Shown here piece after piece: positions 8,540 through 16,998 of a DNA stretch of 64,000 bases. The stretch spans positions 1-64,000 of the forward strand of contig CASEYJ010000017.1 of NCBI GenBank assembly GCA_949292175.1, written 5' to 3'. The notes under the pieces were generated by a model that saw only the letters and a program-made list of their open reading frames with translations, was not told the DNA's origin and did not search any database. Source of the stretch: an uncultured bacterium. Lineage in GTDB: Bacteria > Cyanobacteriota > Vampirovibrionia > Gastranaerophilales > Gastranaerophilaceae. Position 1 is the stretch's first letter. Every line of letters begins with the position of its first letter. The position numbers were made by a program, and so were the translations under genes.

Positions 8540-9847
8540 TTATAGTGCATCAACGTCATCATAGAGGTCAAAACTTTCATCATTAACTTCTCTTAAAAAG
8601 TTTGTCCAACTATTATAATATTCAGCCAATGCGTATGTATATCCTACAATAATCGACTTATAGGATTGTTTCATTACGATTAGTGCAGTAAGATCAGTTT
8701 TTCCTGTTTCGTAGCTTTTAATTGAGCTTTCGATTAATTTTTCGGAGCTTTTTAAAATATCTTGTTCGTAGCATATAAGATTGCTCCTAGCTGTTAAAAA
8801 GGTAGCGTAAGCAACATCGACGCTCTTTAAAGCTTTATTGACAGTAGATATATATTTTAGCTGAGATTGTTGTAATTCAAGCTGAGCATTTTGTATTTCG
8901 GGTTTAAAGGTGTAAAACACAGGTAAATTAACTATGTTTGCTCCGGCAAAGGCGCCGCTTCTGAAGTTATCATCAGTTTGCGCTTTACTTTGATACAGAT
9001 AACCTCCAACAAGCTCAATATCTGGAAGTCTTTGTTTTGATACAAGCTGTAATTTTTTCTTGGCAATATTTATTTGTTGCTTAGCTATCTTAATATCGTA
9101 TCTATGCTCAAGAGCATGTTCTTTTATTTCTTCGAACTCAGGCATTTCATCATTTGGGCTTGGTGTTAACAACTCATCAAAATTGTTTTCTTCCGAAAAA
9201 ATTTTATCCTGTGTATCGTAATTTGATTCTTCAGCAGGATTTATAATTTTATTGAAATCAACCAAGGCGTTTCTGACTGCAATTTGGGCAGTGTTAACTT
9301 GCGTTCTGAGTTGGCTTAATGCTATTTCTGCCTGTAACTCGTCAATATCAGGCGCTTTTCCGCTTTTAACCTTTTTCTTAACGACATTTAGAAGCTGCTC
9401 TTGAAGTTTTTCTTGCTGCTTAAGTGTGTTTAATACTGATTTTTCAGCAACAAGGTTGATATAAGCTTCTCTCACATCCATTTTAAGATTGAATTTTGTA
9501 TATCTTAAACTTTCGTTTTCTAACTCAAGGTTTGATGTTGCTAAGCGTTTTCTTGCACCTCTTTTCCCGATTTCTATTAACTCGGTAAACCCAAGCTGTT
9601 GAGGTTCACTCCTGCCTGCAGTTCCTATATTGTAAAACATATTAAAATCAGGGTTTTGGAGTCTGTTTGCAATTTTTATTCTATTTTTTGCGATGTCGAC
9701 ATTAACTTTTGCAGCTTGCAGATCAATGTTCTTTTCAACTGCAATATCTAAGGCTTGCTGTAGATTTATTTGTTTGTAGTCCTGTATCGCAAAACAAGGA
9801 GGGGTTAATAAAATACATATAAGATATGATATCAAAATCTTTTTCAT
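8540..9847 (-). CDS. TolC-family outer-membrane efflux protein
   Basis: TolC-type proteins form the outer-membrane channel of tripartite efflux pumps or type I secretion. This 435-residue protein has a signal peptide (MKKILISYLICILLTPPCFA) and two long helical repeats with the family's Leu/Ala/Gln/Asn-rich pattern: LQQALDIAVEKNIDLQAAK near the mature N-terminus, ALVDFNKII at the end of the first half, and VDVAYATFLTARSNLICYEQ in the second. I start it at MKK (9847); an ATG 11 codons upstream lacks a Shine-Dalgarno, and a promoter lies just before MKK. No membrane-fusion protein or inner-membrane pump gene is adjacent, so its partner must be elsewhere. It supports a two-membrane envelope. Confidence 0.85.
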   Translation of the reverse strand: MKKILISYLICILLTPPCFAIQDYKQINLQQALDIAVEKNIDLQAAKVNVDIAKNRIKIANRLQNPDFNMFYNIGTAGRSEPQQLGFTELIEIGKRGARKRLATSNLELENESLRYTKFNLKMDVREAYINLVAEKSVLNTLKQQEKLQEQLLNVVKKKVKSGKAPDIDELQAEIALSQLRTQVNTAQIAVRNALVDFNKIINPAEESNYDTQDKIFSEENNFDELLTPSPNDEMPEFEEIKEHALEHRYDIKIAKQQINIAKKKLQLVSKQRLPDIELVGGYLYQSKAQTDDNFRSGAFAGANIVNLPVFYTFKPEIQNAQLELQQSQLKYISTVNKALKSVDVAYATFLTARSNLICYEQDILKSSEKLIESSIKSYETGKTDLTALIVMKQSYKSIIVGYTYALAEYYNSWTNFLREVNDESFDLYDDVDAL

Positions 9848-9856
9848 AGTATATAA

Positions 9857-9885
9857 TTTATACCATATAAATTTCAGCATGTCTA
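9857..9885 (-). promoter_or_regulatory. Putative promoter of the tolC-like gene with almost no leader
   Basis: On the minus strand TAGACA (9885-9880), a 17-nt spacer and TATAAA (9862-9857) are followed after only 9 nt by the ATG. Transcription would begin within about 3 nt of the start codon, and no Shine-Dalgarno is present. Confidence 0.5.
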
Positions 9886-9926
9886 ATTAGTGAATGTTGA
9901 TGTAAATATAGAATTGGAGATAAAAA

Positions 9927-10484
9927 ATGGCTGATACATTTCAAACAATAAGATGTCCGGCTTGTGGCAGCGTCATGAAAAAGATTTTTGTGCCTTCTGC
10001 AGGTGTCAATGTTGACGTTTGTTCAGAAGGTTGTGGTGGTGTGTTTTTTGATTGTAAAGAATTAAAAGCGTTTGAAGGCAGCAGTGAAAATGTTAATGAA
10101 ATTAATGAAGTACTGGCTGGCAAAAGTTTTACACCAGTCGATTCCGAGCAAACAAGAATGTGTCCTGTTTGTGCTTCTAAAATGATTAAGACCCAAATAA
10201 ACGGGCTTAATGTCATAATTGACACCTGTTATAACTGTGGTGGAGTTTACTTGGATAACGGTGAATTAAAACAAATTAGAGAAGGTTTTAGCAAAACTTC
10301 TGTTACAAAAGTTAAAGAGCAGAATGCTACACTTGATTCAAAGTTATTGAGAGAATTCTATGCGGAAGCACAGCGTGAAGAGCAGGACTATAAGCTTCTT
10401 AATTCAGCTTTAGATGTTTTAAATGGTGGATTTTATCGACCTTCACGTGGATTAATTAGTTTGTTGCATAATTTATTTAGATAG
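9927..10484 (+). CDS. Protein with two TFIIB-type zinc ribbons
   Basis: The 185-residue protein has two copies of the zf-TFIIB zinc-ribbon pattern: CPACGSVMKKIF...VCSEGCGGVFFDCKELK (about residues 10-47) and CPVCASKMIKTQ...TCYNCGGVYLDNGELK (about 74-112). Each holds two CxxC-like knuckles ending in the typical GGV(F/Y)xDxxEL. The C-terminal ~60 residues are helical and charged. Bacterial proteins of this family bind zinc; their role is not established. The start follows GGAG at 9918. It is divergent from the tolC-like gene. Confidence 0.75.
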   Translation: MADTFQTIRCPACGSVMKKIFVPSAGVNVDVCSEGCGGVFFDCKELKAFEGSSENVNEINEVLAGKSFTPVDSEQTRMCPVCASKMIKTQINGLNVIIDTCYNCGGVYLDNGELKQIREGFSKTSVTKVKEQNATLDSKLLREFYAEAQREEQDYKLLNSALDVLNGGFYRPSRGLISLLHNLFR

Positions 10485-10538
10485 CAAAAAAAAATTTTTT
10501 TGTATATTATATATTTGCACAGTTAATAAGGAGAAATC

Positions 10539-11576
10539 ATGCCTGTAAACATTACCCCGATTAATTCATCAAGTACCGCAAAATATCAGTCTTTTCAGGC
10601 GTCTGAGAAGAAGGATAAGCATAAGTACTCAGATCCATTAATGAAGTGGCCTGCAAGAGGTCTCGCATACTCTAACGAGTTAGGTGCGGCAATAAGTGAA
10701 GTTGCTCCTAAGTTGGGTACACTTTTGTGGTTCCCTGCAATGTTATACTTCGGTGCAGATATTTATGACAAATATAAAAATGAAAAAGACTCATATAATC
10801 CAAGTGCTGTAAGAGGTACTGAACAGGCTGTATTTCAATGCTTAGCAAGTGTTATTATGCCAACAGGTGCTGTTATTGGCGGACAAAAAGCTGCTTCATT
10901 GCTTGGAAAATTTGGAAAAAATAAATTAACTTTGCAGACGGAAGAAGAAATTATTAAATTCCTTCAGGGTCACATGGAAAGGCGTAATATCGCAGAGTTT
11001 AAGGATAATGTTGATGGATTTAAAGAAAGTTTCAAGGTCGCTCTTACTAACCAACGTAAGAAAATGATGACTGAAAATAAGTTGAGTAGTCCATTTAGAA
11101 CGGTTAAAAATTATATCTTCAGTAAGACTCATCCTGAGGCTGTTGCATATTCTCCTAGTGAAAAAGTGTTGGAATATGCTAATAAACGTATTGATGAAGT
11201 ATTCAGTATTTATAATCAATTGTCAGCTGATGACAGCGTAAAACCAAAAGAATTTACTGAAAAAATGTTTAATCAATATAATAAGATAAAGAAAAGATTC
11301 TTTGATGATGAAACATATAGAGATACCGCGAAATCTGATGCTATTGATATGATTATCAAGAAGTATCAAAAATCAAAAGTAACTAATGCTAAAATTTTAA
11401 AAACAGTAGGTGGTTTCATTGCACTTGGTTTAGCTATCAAGCCTATTGATAATTTTGTTGAGCATACAGTTTTGAAAAAATTTGTTGCTCCAAGGTTAAA
11501 ATTACTTGAATCAAGAGAAAAATATAATAGAGATCAACTTGACAGCTATAAGTCAAAGATAATTCAAAATGCCTAG
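10539..11576 (+). CDS. Hypothetical membrane-associated protein with N-terminal F-motif
   Basis: A 345-residue protein with start after AAGGAG (10529-10534). The N-terminus is polar and ends in AKYQSFQAS (residues 14-22), like the tag-like openings of other genes here. Hydrophobic segments lie near residues 60-85 (APKLGTLLWFPAMLYFGAD), 100-125 (glycine-rich, VIMPTGAVIGG) and 290-310 (VGGFIALGLAIKPI). The middle is charged and helical, and the C-terminus basic. Overall design resembles the genes at 33607 and 51465: short polar tag, glycine-rich hydrophobic segments, helical middle. No known family recognised. Confidence 0.6.
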   Translation: MPVNITPINSSSTAKYQSFQASEKKDKHKYSDPLMKWPARGLAYSNELGAAISEVAPKLGTLLWFPAMLYFGADIYDKYKNEKDSYNPSAVRGTEQAVFQCLASVIMPTGAVIGGQKAASLLGKFGKNKLTLQTEEEIIKFLQGHMERRNIAEFKDNVDGFKESFKVALTNQRKKMMTENKLSSPFRTVKNYIFSKTHPEAVAYSPSEKVLEYANKRIDEVFSIYNQLSADDSVKPKEFTEKMFNQYNKIKKRFFDDETYRDTAKSDAIDMIIKKYQKSKVTNAKILKTVGGFIALGLAIKPIDNFVEHTVLKKFVAPRLKLLESREKYNRDQLDSYKSKIIQNA

Positions 11577-11579
11577 AGT

Positions 11580-12962
11580 TTAAACTCTACCATAGATGTC
11601 ATTATATCTAATAATATCATCTTCTGATATGTAGCTGCCCTTTTGAACTTCGATAATCTTTAACTCGTTATCGTAAGGGTTTTGTAGTGAATGTTTAGCT
11701 TTGACTGGAATATCGATACTGTCACCAGCTTCAACTATGTATTCTTTATCTTCAAGCACGACAAGGGCTTTTCCCTCTAGTACAACCCAGTGTTCAGAAC
11801 GATAGTTGTGCGATTGAATAGAGAGTTTTTGTTTAGGCATTACGCATATTGTCTTTGTAAGATAACCTTCACCGCTATTCATGCAAGTGTAGTATCCCCA
11901 AGGTCTAAATACTGTCTTATGTAACTTTGTAGTATCGCTTTCCTTGAGTTTTTCAAACAACTTTTTAACATCTTGTGATTCATCACGTTTACAAGCCATA
12001 ATCGCATCTTCTGTTTCAACAAGAATGATATCTTCTAAGCCTGAAACGGCAACAAGTTCTTTTTGTGAATATATAAAAGAATTTTTTACGTTGTTTGTCA
12101 CAACTTTTCCTGTAATAACGTTTCCGTCAGCATCCTTTTCTTTAACATCATAAAGTGATTGCCAAGAACCTAAATCATTCCAGTCAGATTTTAGTTTTAC
12201 GAGTGCAATTTTATCTGATTTTTCCATAATTGCATAGTCAATTGAAATCGAAGGCATATTTTCATATACAGAATACTCAATTTTACTGCAATTGTTTAGT
12301 TCTAAACTACTTAGATTTGCATAAATTTCCGGTGCAAGCTTTGCAAACTCATTCATCAAAACTGAAATCTTTGCCATAAAAATTCCACCGTTCCAGAAGT
12401 AGTTACCATCTTCAAGATATTTTTTAGCCGTGTTAATATCAGGCTTTTCAACAAATCTTTCAACTTTAAACCCGCACTCAAGGGCTTGTGCCGTTTTTAT
12501 GTACCCGTAACCAGTTTCAGGATAAGTTGGTTTGATACCGAATGTAACGATATAACCTTTTTTTGCCAATTTAAGTCCATCGTTCACTGTCGCAATAAAA
12601 GCGTCACTATCTTTTACGAGGTGATCTGACGGTACGATTATTACAACGTCATCTTCTGTGGAATTTTGATTAAAATATTCAAGTGAGCAAGCAATAGCAG
12701 GCGCAGTATTTTTTCCAAGAGGCTCGGCAAGCACAACATTCTCAGCATTAAGTTTGTTCAATTGTAACTTCACATCTGAATAGTGTTTTACGTTGGTAAT
12801 TGAAAGTATGTCTTTTGCAGGAATAAGTTTGTTCAAACGCAAAAAAGTACTTTGTAATAAACTCATTTCACCATCAATACTTAATAGTTGTTTTGGGTAC
12901 ATTTCACGTGATAACGGCCAAAGTCTGCTTCCTGATCCCCCTGCTAAAATAATTGCTTTCAT
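11580..12962 (-). CDS. manC: Mannose-1-phosphate guanylyltransferase / mannose-6-phosphate isomerase
   Basis: Type II bifunctional enzyme making GDP-mannose for surface polysaccharides. The 460-residue protein has the nucleotidyltransferase domain first: GGSGSRLWPLSREMYPKQLL at residues 8-27, VVIIVPSDHLV, ETGYGYI and FVEKPD. A C-terminal cupin follows (PWGYYTCMNSGEGYLTKTI, HNYRSEHWVVLEGKALVV), the isomerase half of ManC/AlgA/CpsB proteins. AGGAG precedes the start. The phosphomannomutase at 31422-32900 would supply mannose-1-phosphate; the two are 20 kb apart, so not an operon. The gene is transcribed away from the leaderless gene at 13051. Confidence 0.93.
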   Translation of the reverse strand: MKAIILAGGSGSRLWPLSREMYPKQLLSIDGEMSLLQSTFLRLNKLIPAKDILSITNVKHYSDVKLQLNKLNAENVVLAEPLGKNTAPAIACSLEYFNQNSTEDDVVIIVPSDHLVKDSDAFIATVNDGLKLAKKGYIVTFGIKPTYPETGYGYIKTAQALECGFKVERFVEKPDINTAKKYLEDGNYFWNGGIFMAKISVLMNEFAKLAPEIYANLSSLELNNCSKIEYSVYENMPSISIDYAIMEKSDKIALVKLKSDWNDLGSWQSLYDVKEKDADGNVITGKVVTNNVKNSFIYSQKELVAVSGLEDIILVETEDAIMACKRDESQDVKKLFEKLKESDTTKLHKTVFRPWGYYTCMNSGEGYLTKTICVMPKQKLSIQSHNYRSEHWVVLEGKALVVLEDKEYIVEAGDSIDIPVKAKHSLQNPYDNELKIIEVQKGSYISEDDIIRYNDIYGRV

Positions 12963-13015
12963 ATTCTCTCCTTGAACTGTAAACTATGATTTTCATTATA
13001 GCAAATAAAGATATA

Positions 13016-13044
13016 TTTACAAATTCTAAAAAAATTTGTATAAT
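13016..13044 (+). promoter_or_regulatory. Leaderless-type promoter for the 13051 gene and idh
   Basis: TTTACA (13016-13021), exactly 17 nt, TATAAT (13039-13044), then exactly 6 nt to ATG 13051. The expected transcription start falls on or beside the A of the ATG, and there is no Shine-Dalgarno. Confidence 0.75.
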
Positions 13045-13050
13045 TTCTTT

Positions 13051-13257
13051 ATGTACAGCGACGGTGAAAAAGTATTTATTGAAGATGATGATTTATGTCT
13101 TTCTTGCGAAAATTACGTAAAAGAGTTTGATTGTCCGCTGTTGAGCGCTCTTGTACAAGGTGATGTATTTTTAGAAGATAGCCTTGTGGTTACAAGATGT
13201 GCTTTTTACAAAGAATTTAAACGAGTTTTACACATAGTGAGGAAACAGGGAAAATGA
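13051..13257 (+). CDS. Small cysteine-containing protein, unknown function
   Basis: A 68-residue acidic protein, MYSDGEKVFIEDDDLCLSCE..., with four cysteines: a CLSC pair near residue 17, one in EFDCPLL and one in VTRCAFYKE. Their spacing would suit zinc or an iron-sulfur cluster, but I know no named family. Upstream in-frame TTG codons overlap the -10 box, so ATG 13051 is the start and the mRNA would be leaderless. Its stop overlaps the idh start as ATGA, so the two form an operon; it may assist or regulate the dehydrogenase, but that is only context. Confidence 0.65.
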   Translation: MYSDGEKVFIEDDDLCLSCENYVKEFDCPLLSALVQGDVFLEDSLVVTRCAFYKEFKRVLHIVRKQGK

Positions 13258-14249
13258 AAAGAGTAACTTTGATTAATGGTGACGGAATAGGTCCTGAAAT
13301 TTCTGACGCAGTTATGAAAATTTTTACTGCCAGTGGAGTTGAAATCGAGTGGGAAATTCAAACGGCAGGTGAAAATGTTATTGCGTATGAAGGAACACCA
13401 TTACCAAATAGAGTTATTGAGTCAATAAAACGCAATAAAGTTGCTTTAAAAGCTCCTGTTACCACACCTATTGGGAAAGGTTTTCGTTCTGTTAATGTTC
13501 AATTAAGAAAAGAACTTGATTTGTACGCAAATATCAGGCCTTGCAAGAATTTGCCATCAGTTAAAACTCGTTTTGATAATGTGGACTTGGTCGTTGTAAG
13601 GGAAAATACAGAAGATCTTTACGCTGGAATAGAAAGACAGGTTGATGAAAATACTGCGGAAAGTATTAAGGTCATTACAAAGAAAGCAAGTGAGAGAATT
13701 TGCAGATTTGCTTTTGAATATGCCGTAAAAAACGGAAGAAAAGAAGTTTGTGTTGTAACCAAAGCTAATATTATGAAACTCTCAGATGGATTGTTCCTTG
13801 ATACATACAGAAAAGTATCAGAGGATTACCCTACAATTAAAAAACGCGAAATTCTGGTTGATAATTTATGCATGCAACTTGTTCAAGATCCGACAAGATT
13901 TGATGTTCTGGTATTACCAAACTTGTATGGTGACATTGTTTCAGATTTAACAGCAGGACTAATTGGAGGTTTAGGAGTTGCACAAGGCGCAAATATCGGG
14001 CTTGACTGCGCGGTATTTGAACCCGTTCATGGTTCTGCACCTGATATTAAGGGGCAAAATAAGGCAAATCCAACAGCCCTACTATTATCAGGTATAGAGA
14101 TGCTGAAATATCTTAATGAGTTTGACTATGCACAAAAAATTGAAAAAGCATTGTTTAAAACTTTGCAAAGTGGAATTTGTACAGTTGATATTGGTGGACA
14201 CGCTACGACAACAGAATTTACTGATGCAATAATAAAGAATCTAGTCTAA
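13254..14249 (+). CDS. Isocitrate/isopropylmalate-family dehydrogenase, probably NAD-dependent isocitrate dehydrogenase
   Basis: Decarboxylating beta-hydroxyacid dehydrogenase of 331 residues. It opens with the family's LINGDGIGPEISDAV; FRSVNVQLRKELDLYANIRP is the substrate loop, with Ser-x-Asn-x-x-Leu-Arg pattern typical of isocitrate dehydrogenases rather than LeuB. Catalytic/metal regions are VVVRENTEDLYAG, VVTKANIMKLSDG and LPNLYGDIVSDLTAGL, and the cofactor loop is EPVHGSAPDIKGQNKANP. It would make 2-oxoglutarate for glutamate synthesis in a cell probably lacking a full TCA cycle. ATGA overlap couples it to the small Cys protein; its stop overlaps a convergent gene by 9 nt. Homoisocitrate or tartrate dehydrogenase activity cannot be excluded. 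Confidence 0.88.
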   Translation: MKRVTLINGDGIGPEISDAVMKIFTASGVEIEWEIQTAGENVIAYEGTPLPNRVIESIKRNKVALKAPVTTPIGKGFRSVNVQLRKELDLYANIRPCKNLPSVKTRFDNVDLVVVRENTEDLYAGIERQVDENTAESIKVITKKASERICRFAFEYAVKNGRKEVCVVTKANIMKLSDGLFLDTYRKVSEDYPTIKKREILVDNLCMQLVQDPTRFDVLVLPNLYGDIVSDLTAGLIGGLGVAQGANIGLDCAVFEPVHGSAPDIKGQNKANPTALLLSGIEMLKYLNEFDYAQKIEKALFKTLQSGICTVDIGGHATTTEFTDAIIKNLV

Positions 14250-14573
14250 GAGACCTAAATCTCTTAGAAACTTTTCATTATCAGCCAATTCAGCTAATTT
14301 TTGATTTTCAAGAGGGTCCTTAACATTTTGCTTAAATAAATCGTTAACGAGGTCATTATGTGAAGTGTTTTCAGGGTCAGAAAGTACCAACTTTGTGAAA
14401 TTTGATACATCACACTTCTTTTCATAAAGCTTTAGAGCATGCTTTGATAAATTATCTAAAAATTCGTTTTTAGAAAGGTCAAAATCTACGTCAATAGGCT
14501 TTATCATGCCTTGTACAGACACTTTCTTAGAGTTTTTATTTAACCTTTTTGATAGCTGTTTAAAAAGTTTCAT
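14241..14573 (-). CDS. Hypothetical 110-aa protein
   Basis: Small charged helical protein. I start it at ATG 14573 (MKLFKQLSKRLNKNSKKVSV), which has GAGGG about 10 nt upstream and a TATAAT box further up; the open frame extends 20 codons further but without signals. The N-terminus is basic and amphipathic, the rest acidic (FDLSKNEFLDNLSKHALKLY), ending EKFLRDLGLLD. No cysteine pairs or domain signature beyond that. It overlaps idh tail to tail by 9 nt and is divergent from serS. Confidence 0.5.
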   Translation of the reverse strand: MKLFKQLSKRLNKNSKKVSVQGMIKPIDVDFDLSKNEFLDNLSKHALKLYEKKCDVSNFTKLVLSDPENTSHNDLVNDLFKQNVKDPLENQKLAELADNEKFLRDLGLLD

Positions 14574-14722
14574 TACACGTACCCTCAAACATATTATATA
14601 CTTAGTAGATAAAAATTTCAATCTATCCTTCAATATTAAGGTTTAGGATATTATTTTCTTGATTATCATTTATATTTATTTTATAATTGCTATGCATATA
14701 ATAAGTAAGAAAGAGGTCTGAA

Positions 14723-15988
14723 ATGCTTGATATCAAATTGATTAGAGAAAACCCGGAAAAAATTAATGAACTTTTAAAACGCAGAAACCCTGATTTGTCA
14801 GTAGATGAAGTTATTAAGATTGATGAAGAAAGAAGAAAAGTTCAGGCTCAAGCAGATGAGTTGCGAGCAAAAAGAAAGAAAGATTCGCAATCAATAGGTG
14901 AACTTAAGAAAAAGGGTGAAAATACAGATGCTGTGCAAGCTGAAGTTAAAAAACTTGGCGATGAAATTAAGCAGCTGGAAGAACGTCAGACCGAATTAGA
15001 TGATAAACAAAGAGACTTGTTGTTACATATTCCAAACATTCCAGATGAAACAACCCCAATCGGTACTTCTGAAGATGATAATCAGGAAGTGTATAAATGG
15101 GGTGAACCTAGAAAATTCGATTTTGAATTTAAAGCACACTGGGATTTGTGCGAGGAAAAGAATTTAGTTGACTTTGAACGTGGAGTTAAGATTTCACAAA
15201 GCAGATTTATTTTGTACAGAGGACTTGGTGCAAAGTTAGAACGTGCAATCATTAACTTCTTCTTGGATTACCACACTTCTCAACAAGGTTATGAAGAAAT
15301 TCTACCGCCGTTTATGGCTAATGCTGCAACAATGACTGGTACCGGTCAGTTACCTAAGTTTAAAGAAGATATGTACAAGTGTGTTGATGAGGATTTATAC
15401 CTTATTCCGACAGCTGAGGTTCCGGTTACGAACATTTATTCTAACGAAATTCTTTCTGAAGATGATCTTCCAAAATATATGACAGCTTACACACCTTGTT
15501 TTAGAAGAGAATCTGGTTCAGCAGGTCGTGATACAAGAGGTTTAATCAGAGTTCACCAGTTCAATAAAGTTGAACTTGTTAAGCTTTGTACACCTCAAAC
15601 TAGTGCTGAAGAACATGAAAAACTAACTGAAGATGCAGAAAAAATGCTTCAGCTTCTTGAATTACCATACAGAAGAGAAGCTCTTTGTACCGCAGATATT
15701 GGTTTTTCAGCAAATAAATGCTGGGATTTAGAAGTTTGGATGCCTTCTTATAATGCTTATAAGGAAATTTCTAGTTGTTCAAACTTTGGTGATTACCAAG
15801 CAAGACGTGCTAACATTCGTTATAGAGATAAAGAAACCGGTAAAACGCAGTTCGTTCATACTATTAACGGTTCAGGACTTGCTGTTGGAAGAACTTTTGC
15901 AGCTATTGTTGAAAATTATCAGCAAGAAGATGGTACAATCATCATTCCTGAAGTTCTTAGAAAATATACTGGCTTTGACAAAATCTAA
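14723..15988 (+). CDS. serS: Seryl-tRNA synthetase
   Basis: Class II synthetase charging tRNA-Ser. The 421-residue protein opens with [20 protein letters not shown] and a long antiparallel coiled-coil arm (about residues 25-105) that grips the tRNA variable arm. The catalytic domain shows motif 2 ([27 protein letters not shown]), the serine/adenylate pocket around TAEVPVTN, and motif 3 ([20 protein letters not shown]). Length is normal. AAAGAGG precedes the start, and TATAAT-like sequence lies about 25 nt upstream; the leader is too short for a T-box. Two membrane-protein genes follow closely and may be co-transcribed. Confidence 0.97.
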   Translation: MLDIKLIRENPEKINELLKRRNPDLSVDEVIKIDEERRKVQAQADELRAKRKKDSQSIGELKKKGENTDAVQAEVKKLGDEIKQLEERQTELDDKQRDLLLHIPNIPDETTPIGTSEDDNQEVYKWGEPRKFDFEFKAHWDLCEEKNLVDFERGVKISQSRFILYRGLGAKLERAIINFFLDYHTSQQGYEEILPPFMANAATMTGTGQLPKFKEDMYKCVDEDLYLIPTAEVPVTNIYSNEILSEDDLPKYMTAYTPCFRRESGSAGRDTRGLIRVHQFNKVELVKLCTPQTSAEEHEKLTEDAEKMLQLLELPYRREALCTADIGFSANKCWDLEVWMPSYNAYKEISSCSNFGDYQARRANIRYRDKETGKTQFVHTINGSGLAVGRTFAAIVENYQQEDGTIIIPEVLRKYTGFDKI

Positions 15989-15999
15989 GAGGAATAGCC

Positions 16000-16458
16000 T
16001 TGAAAAATATCCGTGCTGAACTGAATAAAATGCTTGAGGAGCCCTTTTCATATAGGGACAATAAGCTAGTCAACAGCTGGATATTTTTCTGTAAGGTTTT
16101 ATTATGTAGCAGATACATTTATATGAAAACTCCGTTCATAGTAAAACTCTTACTAAGTATCCCGATTTATTTTCTGGATTGGCATGTTTCTATTCCCTAT
16201 TACTGTTTTATTTTTTGGTCAGTACTTCTTGATAAAAAATACAGGTATGATTATTCTGAGGAAACTTTTACAATTCGAAGATATTTTAAAGTTTATCTTT
16301 TTAAAAATGTGCTTTATTTAGCGACTTTTTTGTTTGCTTACCGGTACTATTTCCACCCTTATGGCTGGTATTATTCTGTGTATATGGTGCCGATGCTATT
16401 AATTGCCACAGGGTATGTACTTCCGATTTTTGACAGAAGAATTTACAATAATAAGTGA
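16000..16458 (+). CDS. Hypothetical membrane protein
   Basis: A 152-residue aromatic-rich protein from a TTG start at 16000, with AGGAA 5 nt upstream, 12 nt after the serS stop. After a charged N-terminus it has hydrophobic segments near residues 45-60 (FIVKLLLSIPIYFLDW), 62-75 (IPYYCFIFWSVLL), 100-112 (NVLYLATFLFAYRYY) and 122-140 (YYSVYMVPMLLIATGYVLPI): about four membrane segments. The next gene begins 7 nt after its stop, so the two are likely translated as a pair. Family not recognised. Confidence 0.6.
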   Translation: MKNIRAELNKMLEEPFSYRDNKLVNSWIFFCKVLLCSRYIYMKTPFIVKLLLSIPIYFLDWHVSIPYYCFIFWSVLLDKKYRYDYSEETFTIRRYFKVYLFKNVLYLATFLFAYRYYFHPYGWYYSVYMVPMLLIATGYVLPIFDRRIYNNK

Positions 16459-16465
16459 GGTTATT

Positions 16466-16936
16466 TTGGACATAGAATATTTTAATAAAGAAGATTATAT
16501 AGATAAATTTTTCTTGCTGGTGCCTTCAATAATTGGATTATTTGCACTTGTAACATGTGTGTTTATATCTTTTTATACTCGGGATATTCTGGTTTATTCA
16601 AGTATAGGTGTATTGTTGTGTGTAACGGGGGTAGCACTTTCCCTGTTATACCTTAATAAATATATCAAAACATCAAAACTGACTATTAATACACGTGAAC
16701 TATATTTCTGGGTGAATGGTTCAAAATATTACTTTAGCGACTTAATGCCAACATATGAAGTTAAAATGTCAAATCCCATAAAAAGTTCACGCTGGTACGA
16801 TATTACTTTATATTTTAAAAATGGTTCAACGGAATCTTTATTTTTGTCCGACAAAAAAGCTCTAGCCTTTATGAATAAATATTTATCGGTATATTCAAAA
16901 CCTGTAAAAAAAGAGCTTATATCAAATGAGGCTTAG
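16466..16936 (+). CDS. Hypothetical membrane protein with C-terminal globular domain
   Basis: Starts at TTG 16466, preceded by GTGAGG; an in-frame ATG 63 nt earlier lies inside the previous gene and lacks a site. The 156 residues hold two membrane segments (FFLLVPSIIGLFALVTCVFI and VYSSIGVLLCVTGVALSLLY) and then a beta-rich domain of about 90 residues (KLTINTRELYFWVNGSKYYF, WYDITLYFKNGSTESLFL), a layout like membrane proteins with a bacterial PH-like domain. That resemblance is by eye only. It pairs with the preceding membrane-protein gene. Confidence 0.6.
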   Translation: MDIEYFNKEDYIDKFFLLVPSIIGLFALVTCVFISFYTRDILVYSSIGVLLCVTGVALSLLYLNKYIKTSKLTINTRELYFWVNGSKYYFSDLMPTYEVKMSNPIKSSRWYDITLYFKNGSTESLFLSDKKALAFMNKYLSVYSKPVKKELISNEA

Positions 16937-16998
16937 TAAATACGCTTTTATTTACTCCAAACCTGTGTTATAATATAGATACTGGATAAGGAGCAAGT

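Noticed and set aside
14574..14722. T-box leader for serS
   Set aside because: The region is too short, holds two divergent promoters, and shows no T-box sequence or specifier stem.
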